64,000 nt of DNA, taken from the NCBI RefSeq assembly GCF_040273735.1, contig NZ_JBELZM010000003.1:62001-126000 (forward strand). Direction: 5' to 3'. The DNA comes from Solibacillus sp040273735 (GTDB lineage: Bacteria > Bacillota > Bacilli > Bacillales_A > Planococcaceae). How positions within the stretch are numbered: the stretch's first letter is position 1; every line of letters begins with the position of its first letter. A model generated the notes under the pieces. It had not been told where the DNA came from. It did not search any database and was given only the letters and a program-made list of their open reading frames with translations. Shown one piece after another: positions 17,677 to 26,216 of this stretch. A program made the position numbers and the translations under genes.

Positions 17677-18825
17677 ATGATATATTTAGATAATAGTGCG
17701 ACAACAAAACCGCACAAAGATGTCTTGGCTACATTTATGTTAGTGAATGAACAATATTATGCCAACCCTGCATCGATTCACCGTGCAGGTGTCGAGTCAA
17801 ATACCTTATTAACAAAAGCTCGTGAGCAATTGGCAAATATTCTTCATACAGAAGAAAAAAATATTTTATTTACTTCCGGAGGTACGGAATCGAATAATGC
17901 AGCGCTTTTTGGTCTCGCAAAATCTAGCAATTTTAGAGGCAAGCATATTATTACGACAGAAATAGAACATCCTTCGATTTTGGAATCAGTCAAGCGTTTG
18001 GAAGAAGAAGGTTATGAAATTGACTACCTAAAAGTAAATAAATATGGGGTCATTTCTTTAGAGGAATTACAGCAAAAACTTCGCAAAGATACAATTATTG
18101 TGAGCATTATGCATGTAAACAACGAAATCGGAGCAGTGCAGCCAATTCAGGAAGCGGCTAAAATTATTCATCATACATGCCAGGCGATGTTCCATGTTGA
18201 TGCGATTCAAAGTTTCGGAAAGTTGCCGGTCATTTTTGACGGAGACAATGGTCCTGATGTCATTTCCATTTCAGGACATAAAATTCAAGGTTTAAAAGGG
18301 AGTGGCTTGTTAGCATTCCGTAAAAAACCGCAACTGAAGGCATTTATCGTTGGTGGTGGACAAGAGTTCGGATTAAGAAGTGGTACGGTTGCAGTGCCGC
18401 AAGCTGTTTCATTGGCAAAAGCGGCCCGTTTAGCTGTTGAGGGCATGAAGGGAAATGTAGAAAATTTTAAAAAATGGTCTGCAGATCTCCATCATTTCTT
18501 TGAGCAATTTGGTCAGGAAGTATATATCCTGTCGCCGAAAGATGGTGCACCTCATATTTTATCGTTCAGTGTTAGAGGACTAAAAGGTGAAATTTTAATA
18601 AACGCGTTACAAAAACGAGATATTATCGTTTCAACATCAAGTGCCTGCTCGTCAAAACAGACGAAAACAAGCCATGTTGTGGAAGCATTAAATATCGATA
18701 GCCGCTATAAAAACGGTGTACTCCGTTTAAGCTTAGGCGCAATCAACACAGACGAAGATATTGCTTCATTCAAAAAGCAATTCTCAATCGTAATGAAAGA
18801 ATTAAAAGGAGATATTACGCAATGA
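17677..18825 (+). CDS. nifZ: Cysteine desulfurase dedicated to ThiI
   Basis: This PLP enzyme takes sulfur from cysteine and passes it on as a persulfide. The 382-residue protein starts with IYLDNSATTKP and has FTSGGTESNN, the PLP lysine in SGHKIQGLKG (Lys202) and the active-site cysteine in SSACSSK (Cys324), which is the short-loop IscS/NifS class. Its stop overlaps thiI by four bases, so it is the partner that feeds ThiI for 4-thiouridine in tRNA rather than the SufS of iron-sulfur assembly. An AGAAGG ribosome binding site precedes the ATG. Confidence 0.92.
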   Translation: MIYLDNSATTKPHKDVLATFMLVNEQYYANPASIHRAGVESNTLLTKAREQLANILHTEEKNILFTSGGTESNNAALFGLAKSSNFRGKHIITTEIEHPSILESVKRLEEEGYEIDYLKVNKYGVISLEELQQKLRKDTIIVSIMHVNNEIGAVQPIQEAAKIIHHTCQAMFHVDAIQSFGKLPVIFDGDNGPDVISISGHKIQGLKGSGLLAFRKKPQLKAFIVGGGQEFGLRSGTVAVPQAVSLAKAARLAVEGMKGNVENFKKWSADLHHFFEQFGQEVYILSPKDGAPHILSFSVRGLKGEILINALQKRDIIVSTSSACSSKQTKTSHVVEALNIDSRYKNGVLRLSLGAINTDEDIASFKKQFSIVMKELKGDITQ

Positions 18826-20033
18826 TTTTTAAAGAAATTTTAGTTCGCTATGGTGAATTATCAACAAAAGGTCGAAACAAAAAAGATTTTATCAGCCGTT
18901 TACGCGATAATGTACGTTATTCATTTAACGATATTGCACCACTGAAAATACGTGCAGAGCGTGACCGGATGTTTATTGAAGTTGAAAACAAAGAAAAATT
19001 TGATGTTCTAATGGATCGTTTACCCCATGTTTTCGGTATTCAATCAATCAGCCCTGTTGCATCTTGTGAAAAAGATTTAGATGTGATGAAAGCTTTAGCC
19101 TTTGAAATTTTAGAAGACTATCGTGACAAAGGGGATTTAACGTTTAAAGTTGAAGTACATCGTACCGATAAAACTTTCCCTTTGAACACGCATGAATTAC
19201 AGCGTGAAATGGGAGCTACAATTTTACCGAATTTCCCAAACTTTAAAGTACAGGTGAAAAATCCGGATTTCGCACTTCGAATTGAAGTTCGTGAAGATGC
19301 GATCTATATGATGGCACAAGTAATCCAAGGTGCTGGAGGAATGCCGATTGGTTCAAACGGACGTTCGCTGCTAATGCTTTCAGGCGGTATTGATAGCCCT
19401 GTTGCCGGCTACTTAATGATGAAACGTGGCGTTCGGCTGGATGCAATCCATTTCTTCAGCCCTCCGTATACGAGCGATAATGCATTACAAAAAGTTAAAG
19501 AACTTGCAAATGAATTAACAAAATTCGGTGCAAATATCCGCCTGCATGTCATTCCGTTCACAGAACTGCAAGTAGCAGTAAAAGACGCGGTGCCAGACAA
19601 TATGTCAATGACGTCAACACGTCGTATGATGATGAAAGTTGCCGATAAAGTGCGTGAAGACATTGGTGCATTAGGTATAGTAACAGGTGAAAGCTTAGGG
19701 CAAGTCGCTTCACAAACATTGGAAAGCTTAACGGCAATAAATGATGTGACAAATACACCAATATTACGTCCCTTAATATCTGCAGACAAAAATGATATCA
19801 TCAAAATTGCAAAAGATATTGGCACATACGAAACATCAATTCAGCCATTTGAGGATTGCTGTACAATATTTACACCATCTAGTCCGAAAACAAAACCGAA
19901 ATTAGAAAAAGTTCAGCGCTTTGAAAGCTTTACGGAATTCGATGATTTAATTGATCGTGCCGTTAAAAACCGCGAAGTATATCAGTTCCCTCAGAAGGAA
20001 GTAAAAGAAGATAAATTCGCAGATCTACTATAA
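18822..20033 (+). CDS. thiI: tRNA 4-thiouridine synthase
   Basis: ThiI adenylates U8 of tRNA and replaces the oxygen with sulfur delivered by the adjacent desulfurase. The order is an N-terminal ferredoxin-like domain, a THUMP domain (about residues 60-165), and a PP-loop ATPase with SGGIDS at 187-192. The 403-residue protein lacks the C-terminal rhodanese domain of the E. coli enzyme, as Bacillus ThiI does, so sulfur transfer must use residues in the core or the desulfurase persulfide directly. The start is the ATG inside the nifZ stop (ATGA). Confidence 0.95.
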   Translation: MIFKEILVRYGELSTKGRNKKDFISRLRDNVRYSFNDIAPLKIRAERDRMFIEVENKEKFDVLMDRLPHVFGIQSISPVASCEKDLDVMKALAFEILEDYRDKGDLTFKVEVHRTDKTFPLNTHELQREMGATILPNFPNFKVQVKNPDFALRIEVREDAIYMMAQVIQGAGGMPIGSNGRSLLMLSGGIDSPVAGYLMMKRGVRLDAIHFFSPPYTSDNALQKVKELANELTKFGANIRLHVIPFTELQVAVKDAVPDNMSMTSTRRMMMKVADKVREDIGALGIVTGESLGQVASQTLESLTAINDVTNTPILRPLISADKNDIIKIAKDIGTYETSIQPFEDCCTIFTPSSPKTKPKLEKVQRFESFTEFDDLIDRAVKNREVYQFPQKEVKEDKFADLL

Positions 20034-20037
20034 TTTT

Positions 20038-20060
20038 TAGGAAATGATAATGATTTCCTA
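20038..20060. repeat. Perfect 8-bp inverted repeat after thiI, Fur-box-like
   Basis: TAGGAAAT and ATTTCCTA flank GATAATG. Its central 19 bases match the classical Fur 19-mer at 14 positions by my count. No T-run follows, so it is a poor terminator. Function is uncertain. Confidence 0.3.
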
Positions 20061-20089
20061 ATCGAGCTATAATTTACCTGTGTTTTTTA

Positions 20090-20119
20090 TGTATTAATCT
20101 TTCCTCCCGGTGCATTCTA
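20090..20119 (+). promoter_or_regulatory. Sigma-G (forespore) promoter of the SASP gene
   Basis: TGTATT (20090-20095) and CATTCTA (20113-20119) are 17 bases apart. The -10 fits the sigma-G form CATnnTA. Transcription would start just before the AAGGAGGTGA ribosome binding site, giving a very short leader. Confidence 0.6.
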
Positions 20120-20143
20120 ATGTCACAAGGAGGTGAGAGACAG

Positions 20144-20350
20144 ATGGCAAACAACAACAGCTCAAACAAATTACGTGTACCTGGTGCACAACAAGCTTTA
20201 GATCAAATGAAATATGAAATCGCACAAGAATTTGGCGTACAATTAGGTCCAGACGCTTCATCTCGTGCAAACGGTTCTGTAGGTGGCGAAATTACGAAAC
20301 GCCTAGTACAGATGGCTGAGCAGCAATTACGCGGCAACCAAAACCAATAA
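20144..20350 (+). CDS. Alpha/beta-type small acid-soluble spore protein
   Basis: These proteins coat and protect DNA in the dormant spore and are degraded at germination. The 68-residue product begins MANNNSSNKLRVPGA, has the germination protease cleavage region YEIAQEFGV (about residues 23-31) and the conserved GGEITKRLVQMAEQQL C-terminal half. The ATG at 20144 is preceded by a textbook AAGGAGGTGAGAG; the upstream ATG at 20120 precedes that site and is rejected. Position after thiI matches sspA of B. subtilis. This is direct evidence that the organism forms endospores. Confidence 0.95.
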   Translation: MANNNSSNKLRVPGAQQALDQMKYEIAQEFGVQLGPDASSRANGSVGGEITKRLVQMAEQQLRGNQNQ

Positions 20351-20365
20351 TACGTTTATAAAAAG

Positions 20366-20400
20366 AGCGCTACTTTAAAAGTAGCGTTTCTTTTTATTTT
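20366..20400 (+). terminator. SASP gene terminator
   Basis: CGCTACTTT and AAAGTAGCG form a tight hairpin followed by TTTCTTTTTATTTT. Confidence 0.75.
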
Positions 20401-20519
20401 GTTAATAAATAATTTTTGTTATGCAACAAAAAGTGGCGGAATATTTTGATATTAATTAAAAGGATTATTATACTGAATATGTAAGGCTCATTTTTTTCAA
20501 ACAAAGGGGAGTATCAAAA

Positions 20520-22082
20520 ATGAATGAAAATCAATTAGTTGCACCGGAAATTTATAATATTGTAAATGAATTTGAAAAGCATGAAAATAAAAGTTCAAAA
20601 ACAGCATTAGTATTTCAGGAAGAAAACGGACATCAAGAGCGTTATACATACGAAGAGTTACTACAAAGAGCAAACCAGGCTGCAAATGCCTTTTATGCAC
20701 AAGGGTTAAAAAAAGGTGATGTAATTTTAATTATGCTGCCTCGCTGTTTAGAAGCATATATTTCTTATATTGGAGCATTAAAAGCAGGATTGGTCATTAT
20801 TCCGAGTTCTGAGCTGCTGCGAGCTAAAGATATTGACTATCGTCTAAACCATTCAGAGGCTAAGGCAATTATCGTGATGGAGCAATTCGTAAATGAATTC
20901 GAACATGTAGAAAATTTAGCGAATGTAGAATGCTTTATCGTTGGGAATGAAAAAGAAGGATGGACTTCATTGATGGCGCTTGCAGAGCAGCAGTCAATCG
21001 AGTTCAATTCTGTTGAGACAACAGCAAATGATTTGGCGTTTTTGGCCTATACGTCAGGTACGACAGGAAATCCAAAAGCCGTAATGCACTCACATGGCTG
21101 GGGATATGCGCATTTACGTACAACGGCAGCTGAGTGGCTTGGAGTACGTGATGGCGATACAGTATGGGCGACTGCAGCTCCAGGATGGCAAAAATGGATA
21201 TGGAGTCCGTTTCTTGCTGTATTAGGCAGTGGTGCAACAGGTTTTGTGTATAAAGGGAAGTTTGATCCAACACAGTTTTTACATTTAATCGAACAGCAAA
21301 AAATCAATGTGCTTTGCTGTACACCGACAGAATATCGTATGATGGCGAAGTTAGATCAGTTAAATTCATTTAATTTATCTTCATTGCGCAGCGCTGTTTC
21401 GGCTGGTGAGCCTTTAAACCGGGAAGTGATCGAAACATTTGAACGTGAGCATCAATTAACTGTCCGTGATGGCTATGGTCAAACAGAAAATACATTGTTG
21501 ATCGGGACATTATTAAATATGGAATTGCGCCCTGGCTCGATGGGGAAACCGACACCGGGAAATATCATTGATTTAATCAATGAAGATGGTGACCTTGTAC
21601 CGGCCGGTGAAGTCGGTGATATTGCAGTACACAAATCGACTCCTGCATTATTTAAAGGATATTATAAAGATCCTGAGCGTACAGCGATTCAATATCGCGG
21701 AGATTGGTATGTAACAGGCGACCGCGCAATGAAGGATGAAGACGGCTATTTCTGGTTTGAAGGCCGTAATGATGACATTATTATTTCATCAGGTTATACA
21801 ATCGGTCCATTTGAAGTAGAAGATGCGTTAACGAAGCATCCTGCTGTACAGGAATGTGCTGTTGTTGCAAGTCCTGACGAAATTCGAGGTAATGTTGTAA
21901 AAGCATTTGTCGTTCTAAAAGATATAACATTAAAAGATAGCCCAACAATTGTAGAAGACCTGCAAAATCATGTGAAACAACTGACTGCACCATACAAATA
22001 TCCACGAATTATCGAGTTTTTAGACGAATTACCTAAAACGATTTCAGGGAAAATCCGTCGTGTTGAATTGCGTGTAAAGTAA
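20520..22082 (+). CDS. Acyl-CoA synthetase (AMP-forming)
   Basis: The enzyme activates a carboxylic acid to its CoA ester through an acyl-AMP. The 520-residue ANL-superfamily protein has AYTSGTTGNPKAVMHSHG (P-loop, about residue 176), YGQTENTLL, the hinge region GRNDDIIISSGYTIGPFEVE and the C-terminal catalytic lysine in TISGKIRR (Lys511). It resembles the medium- or branched-chain acyl-CoA ligases (YtcI/MbcS-type) rather than acetyl-CoA synthetase, which is longer. AAAGGGGAGT precedes the ATG. Substrate is not decided by the sequence alone. Confidence 0.82.
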   Translation: MNENQLVAPEIYNIVNEFEKHENKSSKTALVFQEENGHQERYTYEELLQRANQAANAFYAQGLKKGDVILIMLPRCLEAYISYIGALKAGLVIIPSSELLRAKDIDYRLNHSEAKAIIVMEQFVNEFEHVENLANVECFIVGNEKEGWTSLMALAEQQSIEFNSVETTANDLAFLAYTSGTTGNPKAVMHSHGWGYAHLRTTAAEWLGVRDGDTVWATAAPGWQKWIWSPFLAVLGSGATGFVYKGKFDPTQFLHLIEQQKINVLCCTPTEYRMMAKLDQLNSFNLSSLRSAVSAGEPLNREVIETFEREHQLTVRDGYGQTENTLLIGTLLNMELRPGSMGKPTPGNIIDLINEDGDLVPAGEVGDIAVHKSTPALFKGYYKDPERTAIQYRGDWYVTGDRAMKDEDGYFWFEGRNDDIIISSGYTIGPFEVEDALTKHPAVQECAVVASPDEIRGNVVKAFVVLKDITLKDSPTIVEDLQNHVKQLTAPYKYPRIIEFLDELPKTISGKIRRVELRVK

Positions 22083-22121
22083 GGAAAATAACATTGCTCG
22101 ACAATTATTGCCCGGGTAATT

Positions 22122-22152
22122 AAAAAAGGTGGCGAAATTTGCCGCCTTTTTT
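22122..22152 (+). terminator. Acyl-CoA synthetase terminator
   Basis: AAAAAAGGTGGC pairs with GCCGCCTTTTTT (one wobble). Confidence 0.85.
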
Positions 22153-22288
22153 CACTTTATTCCGCAAGTATTCATGTTTAAACAAGCTGAATTTATAGAA
22201 ATTAGGCTCCACTATTCGTAAACAGCAAAAGTATGGTTGATTGTTAAAATGGTAATATGTCAAAATCACTGCAGGAAATGGTTTTTGA

Positions 22289-22315
22289 TGAAACTTTTTG
22301 TAAAATAGTTTCGTA
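22289..22315 (+). promoter_or_regulatory. ECF sigma (sigma-W-like) promoter of sppA-yteJ
   Basis: TGAAAC (22289-22294), followed by TTTTT, lies 17 bases before CGTA (22312-22315). The same architecture occurs before fxsA and hflK in this window. Confidence 0.65.
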
Positions 22316-22337
22316 CATATATTGAGGAGGCGTGAAA

Positions 22338-23348
22338 ATGAATACAAAACGAGTTGTGGCACTCATTATTGCTGCCGTATTATTATTTTTCTCTATTGGG
22401 ATCAATACAATTATTTCGATTTTTAAGACCGATTTCTTTACTAGTTTCGATAATTTGATGGGTACGGATTCGCTCACATACGAAAACGTCGTGGAAACAG
22501 GAGACTTAACGAGTAGAATTGCGCATTTAACGGTAGATGGTGTAATCCAGGATGTAGGGGAACCGAGTATTTGGGAAACGGTCGATTACAACCACCAGCT
22601 GTTTATAGAGCAATTGGATGCTGTACTGGAAGACGATACAGTTAAAGGCGTTGTATTATCTGTAAACACTCCGGGTGGCGGTGTCATTGAATCAGAAGAA
22701 ATTTACCAAAAATTATTGAAAATTAAAGAAGAAAAGCAAATTCCGATTTATGTCTCAATGGGATCAATGGCTGCTTCCGGGGGTTATTATATTTCAGCAC
22801 CGGCAGATAAGATTTTTGCCCAACGCGAGACAATTACCGGTTCAATCGGTGTTATTATGCAATCGATCAATTATGGGAAATTAGCCGAAAATTTCGGGGT
22901 CGAGTTTGAAACAATCAAATCAGGCGAACATAAAGACATGTTTGGCGGTGTACGACCTTCTACAAAAGAGGAGCTTGCGATGCTGCAGGAAATGATTGAT
23001 GAATCATATGAGCATTTCGTTGATATTATCGAAGCTGGGCGTAATATGTCTGAAGCGCAAGTGAAAAAAGTAGCAGATGGCCGTGTATTAGGCGGTACTC
23101 AGGCATTGCGTGCAGGGCTAGTTGATGAAATTGGAAATGAAGAAGCGACGATTAATGCATTACGCGCGGATTTTGGATTGGAAGATGCAGAGTTGTTTGA
23201 ATATACAATGGATACATCAAGCTGGGGTTCATTATTAGGTGTAAAACTGGGCTCTATGCTTCGACCATCTGCTGAGGCTGAAGTATTGTCCAAAATTATT
23301 TCAACGACAAATTCGCCTCGTATGATGTATTTATATGGTGACTACTAA
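22338..23348 (+). CDS. sppA: Signal peptide peptidase SppA
   Basis: SppA is a membrane-anchored serine protease that degrades cleaved signal peptides and is tied to envelope stress. The 336-residue protein has one N-terminal membrane helix (residues 6-28) and the S49 peptidase core. With the start at ATG 22338, the catalytic serine of MAASGGYY is Ser147 and the lysine of SGEHKD is Lys199, the same numbers as in B. subtilis SppA. GAGGAGG lies seven bases upstream of that ATG; the GTG at 22332 is too close to it. yteJ follows after 14 bases, forming the operon seen in B. subtilis. Confidence 0.94.
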   Translation: MNTKRVVALIIAAVLLFFSIGINTIISIFKTDFFTSFDNLMGTDSLTYENVVETGDLTSRIAHLTVDGVIQDVGEPSIWETVDYNHQLFIEQLDAVLEDDTVKGVVLSVNTPGGGVIESEEIYQKLLKIKEEKQIPIYVSMGSMAASGGYYISAPADKIFAQRETITGSIGVIMQSINYGKLAENFGVEFETIKSGEHKDMFGGVRPSTKEELAMLQEMIDESYEHFVDIIEAGRNMSEAQVKKVADGRVLGGTQALRAGLVDEIGNEEATINALRADFGLEDAELFEYTMDTSSWGSLLGVKLGSMLRPSAEAEVLSKIISTTNSPRMMYLYGDY

Positions 23349-23362
23349 TAGGAGGGATTACG

Positions 23363-23854
23363 ATGACTGACATAATCGAAGTAGTGGATGAAGCATCTGT
23401 CGTAAAGCCGCCTTCTATTAAACAAAAAACAGCCGGCTTCTGGATGCGTTTCTGGGCATTCCTGTTGGATTCAATTGTCATAAGTGCTATTATCGGCGTC
23501 TCGATTAAGCCGGTATTTGCATTGATGAATTGGAGTATTGCCAGCGATGTTTGGTATGCGCCGATGACAATTCTTTCGGGAATTATTTTCTACGCTTATT
23601 TTGTGCTCATGACAAAATTTTTCAAGCAAACATTAGGGAAAATGACGTTTGGGATAAAGGTTGAAAAAGATGACGGGGAAGCACTGGATTGGATGACTGT
23701 ATTATTTCGTGAAGGGGTAGGCCGATTTATCAACGGTACATTATTATACTTACCGTATTTAATTGTCGCCTTTTCACCAAACAATAAAAGCATTGCCGAT
23801 TATTTTGCCGATACGGTCGTTGTTCATGAAAATATTTATACAAAAGATGTTTAA
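23363..23854 (+). CDS. yteJ: RDD-family membrane protein
   Basis: This 163-residue protein begins with a cytoplasmic segment and then the RDD signature FWMRFWAFLLDSIV (R..D pair), followed by about three membrane helices (near residues 33-55, 64-87 and 124-140). KTLGKMTFGIKV, the typical inter-helix loop of the family, is present as QTLGKMTFGIKV. It is co-transcribed with sppA under an ECF-type promoter. In B. subtilis YteJ inhibits SppA, and the tight pairing here supports the same job. Confidence 0.88.
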   Translation: MTDIIEVVDEASVVKPPSIKQKTAGFWMRFWAFLLDSIVISAIIGVSIKPVFALMNWSIASDVWYAPMTILSGIIFYAYFVLMTKFFKQTLGKMTFGIKVEKDDGEALDWMTVLFREGVGRFINGTLLYLPYLIVAFSPNNKSIADYFADTVVVHENIYTKDV

Positions 23855-23902
23855 AAAAGAATAGAAGGGGAAATAATTTACTATCGACACCTTCTAAGCA
23901 AG

Positions 23903-23952
23903 AGAAGAGCTGTTTTGTAAGATACGTCTTATAAAACAGCTCTTTTCTTTTT
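23903..23952 (+). terminator. sppA-yteJ terminator
   Basis: A long stem (AGAGCTGTTTTGTAAGA with TCTTATAAAACAGCTCT) is followed by TTTCTTTTTG. Confidence 0.85.
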
Positions 23953-23987
23953 GTTTTCTTTATTTGGATGAATATAAGCTCAGTTAG

Positions 23988-24017
23988 TTGCAATTGCTAA
24001 ATCTTTTTTAGTAATAT
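23988..24017 (+). promoter_or_regulatory. tpx sigma-A promoter
   Basis: TTGCAA (23988-23993) lies 18 bases before TAATAT (24012-24017). No PerR-type dyad was seen. Confidence 0.45.
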
Positions 24018-24043
24018 TAGGGAATATAAAGGAGGCGTTTAAT

Positions 24044-24550
24044 ATGGCACAAGTAACATTTAAAAACAGTCCAGTAACACTAATCGGTAATGAGGTAAAA
24101 GTTGGTGATCAAGCACCGGATTTTACAGTGGTTGCAAATGATTTATCAGAAGTAACTTTAAAAGATTCTGAAGGTAAAATTCGCTTATTCTCGGTAGTTC
24201 CTTCATTGGAAACGGGTGTTTGTGATAAGCAGACTCGTACATTTAACGAAGCGGCTGCTAACTTAGATGACAATGTTGTAATTTACACAGTGTCAATGGA
24301 TTTACCATTTGCTCAAAAACGTTGGTGTGGAGCTGCGGGTATCGATAATGTTGTAACAGTATCAGACCACCGCGATGCATCATTCGGTGAAGCATATGGC
24401 GTACATATGAAAGAATTACGCCTTTTAGCACGTTCAATTTTCGTTGTTGATGAATCAGGCAAAGTTGCTTATGTGGAGTATGTTCCAGAAGGTACAGACC
24501 ACCCGAATTATGAAGCGGCAATCGAAGCAGTAAAAGCTCTTGCAAAATAA
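24044..24550 (+). CDS. tpx: Thiol peroxidase (atypical 2-Cys peroxiredoxin)
   Basis: Tpx reduces hydroperoxides with thioredoxin. The 168-residue protein has the peroxidatic cysteine in SLETGVCDKQT (Cys60) and the resolving cysteine in KRWCGAAG (Cys95), spaced as in the Tpx subfamily. The length is standard. GGAGGCG precedes the ATG. The gene has its own promoter and terminator and sits before ytxK as in B. subtilis, where it belongs to the Spx oxidative response; no Spx signal can be read from sequence. Confidence 0.96.
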   Translation: MAQVTFKNSPVTLIGNEVKVGDQAPDFTVVANDLSEVTLKDSEGKIRLFSVVPSLETGVCDKQTRTFNEAAANLDDNVVIYTVSMDLPFAQKRWCGAAGIDNVVTVSDHRDASFGEAYGVHMKELRLLARSIFVVDESGKVAYVEYVPEGTDHPNYEAAIEAVKALAK

Positions 24551-24596
24551 TTTCGTTTTGAACGATTTTGTTGTAAAGTAATTACATGTATAATTA

Positions 24597-24630
24597 ACAC
24601 CCACTCAATGATTATTGAGTGGGTTGTTCA
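24597..24630 (+). terminator. tpx terminator
   Basis: ACCCACTCAAT and ATTGAGTGGGT form a perfect 11-bp stem followed by TGTTCATTT, a weak U-tract. Confidence 0.6.
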
Positions 24631-24692
24631 TTTAGTGGATATGTCGCAATCAGGCGAGAAATCCAAATGAATGGAATGAGGGAGCTAGTTTA

Positions 24693-25625
24693 ATGGAAAA
24701 GTTTGAACAAATTTTTAAATATATTAATGACAACGCAGAGAATGTTGCAGCGCAGCAGGAGCAGGATTATTTGGAAGCGTTACTGCAAACACTGGAAGAT
24801 ACACTGGACGGGAAATTTGAGTGGCAAGTCGAAGGTGCAACCAAGGAAGATATGCGTAAAGCGATCCAAATTGCGATTTTAAAAGGAATGCGTAAAAGTG
24901 CCCAGCCGAATCACCAAATGACACCCGATACACTGGGGCTTATTGTAAGCCATTTTGTAGAGCAATGCTTTGAGCAGGAGTTAAAGGAACGGACTATTTC
25001 TATTGTTGACCCGGCACTCGGTACAGGGAATTTACTGTTTACAGTCATGAATGCGCTGGAAGGGAAAGTAGTTGCTTCAGGAGTGGAAGTCGATGATTTA
25101 TTAATTCGGTTGGCAGCAGCAACAGGAGATCTTATCGAACAACCTGTTACACTTTTCCGTCAAGATGCCCTGGAAAAACTGTTAGTCGATCCGGTTGATG
25201 CGGTAGTTTGCGACTTGCCTGTAGGATATTATCCGAATGAAGAAGTAGCACTTGACTACGAATTATGCGCGGCAGAGGGAATGAGCTACGCACACCATTT
25301 GTTTATCGAGCAATCTTTAAATTATACAAAAGAAGGTGGATTTGGATTTTTCCTGATTCCGGCAAATTTATTCGAATCGGATCAGGCGAAACAGCTTCAC
25401 CAGTATATTAAAGGACATGCATGGATTCAGGCGGTCATCCAATTGCCGGAAAACCTGTTCTCATCAAAAGCGCATGAGAAAAGTATTTTAATTTTACAAA
25501 AGCAAAGTGAGCAGCTAAAAGCACCGCGTGAGGTTTTATTGGCAAAAGTACCGAATATGTCAAACCGTGATGCTCTGGCGATGTTCTTTGAAAAAGTACG
25601 CATGTGGAAAGAAAGCAATGATTAG
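24693..25625 (+). CDS. ytxK: Class I SAM-dependent methyltransferase, N6-adenine type fold
   Basis: The 310-residue protein has the AdoMet-binding motif I DPALGTGNLLF (residues 106-116), the acidic residue of motif II in VEVDD, and a motif IV region reading CDLPVGYYP (173-181). The adenine methyltransferases normally have (D/N)PP(Y/F) there; this family keeps DLPxGYY instead. The C-terminal half (FLIPANLF, ILILQKQ) resembles the catalytic part of type I restriction M subunits, but no specificity or restriction subunit is near. The target is unknown. In B. subtilis ackA follows; here a converging uspA does. Confidence 0.8.
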   Translation: MEKFEQIFKYINDNAENVAAQQEQDYLEALLQTLEDTLDGKFEWQVEGATKEDMRKAIQIAILKGMRKSAQPNHQMTPDTLGLIVSHFVEQCFEQELKERTISIVDPALGTGNLLFTVMNALEGKVVASGVEVDDLLIRLAAATGDLIEQPVTLFRQDALEKLLVDPVDAVVCDLPVGYYPNEEVALDYELCAAEGMSYAHHLFIEQSLNYTKEGGFGFFLIPANLFESDQAKQLHQYIKGHAWIQAVIQLPENLFSSKAHEKSILILQKQSEQLKAPREVLLAKVPNMSNRDALAMFFEKVRMWKESND

Positions 25626-25714
25626 AAACGATAAAGTTTAGAGGCGGGAGTCTTGCCTCTGCCGCTATACGTTCAAGCAGATAAATTACTACCCGTTAAT
25701 GCGTGATAAATGAT

Positions 25715-25756
25715 AAATGCCATCGACTCAATTTGAGAAGATGGCATTTTATATTT
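25715..25756. terminator. Bidirectional terminator between ytxK and uspA
   Basis: AAATGCCATC and GATGGCATTT form a 10-bp stem with an inner CTCA/TGAG pair. T-rich sequence lies on both outer sides. Confidence 0.75.
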
Positions 25757-25769
25757 ATATTTATTTAAA

Positions 25770-26216
25770 TCACTCTGGTGTACGGATTACCAATACATCA
25801 CATGTAGCTGAACGTACGATTGCTTCTGATACAGAACCGATCAGGAAACGTTCAACAGCATTTAAACCAGTTGCACCACAAATTATTAAATCTGCTTCTA
25901 CAACATTTGAAAGTTCTTTTGTAATAATATTTTTAGGAGAGCCATATTCAATAATCAGGTTAACGTTTTCAACGCCTTCTGCTTCAGCTTGCTTTTTATA
26001 GCCGTTTAACAATTCCTCAGAATGCTGTTGAGCACGCTCAGCAATTGAACGGTCATAAGCTTCTATAGCTGCGAAAGAACGTGTATCGATAACGTTTACT
26101 AGGTTGATTGTTGCACCTTCATTGCGTTTTGCTACATCGATTGATTTACGGAATGCATATTCTGCTTCTTTCGAGCCGTCTACTGCTACTACAATGCTTT
26201 TATAATGGTTTGCCAT
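25770..26216 (-). CDS. Universal stress protein (UspA family)
   Basis: This 148-residue single UspA domain begins YKSIVVAVDGSKEAEYAF and ends with ICGATGLNAVERFLIGSVSEAIVR, the G-2x-G-9x-G(S) nucleotide-binding loop, so it is of the ATP-binding class. The protein is cytosolic and probably induced in stress or stationary phase. AGGAGGT is seven bases before the ATG (minus strand), with an extended -10 element further up. It is monocistronic and convergent with ytxK. The exact role is unknown, as for most of the family. Confidence 0.9.
   Translation of the reverse strand: MANHYKSIVVAVDGSKEAEYAFRKSIDVAKRNEGATINLVNVIDTRSFAAIEAYDRSIAERAQQHSEELLNGYKKQAEAEGVENVNLIIEYGSPKNIITKELSNVVEADLIICGATGLNAVERFLIGSVSEAIVRSATCDVLVIRTPE

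Noticed and set aside
24258..24545. A 95-codon frame antisense to tpx
   Set aside because: Its odd Leu/His-rich composition and full overlap with a secure gene mark it as a shadow.
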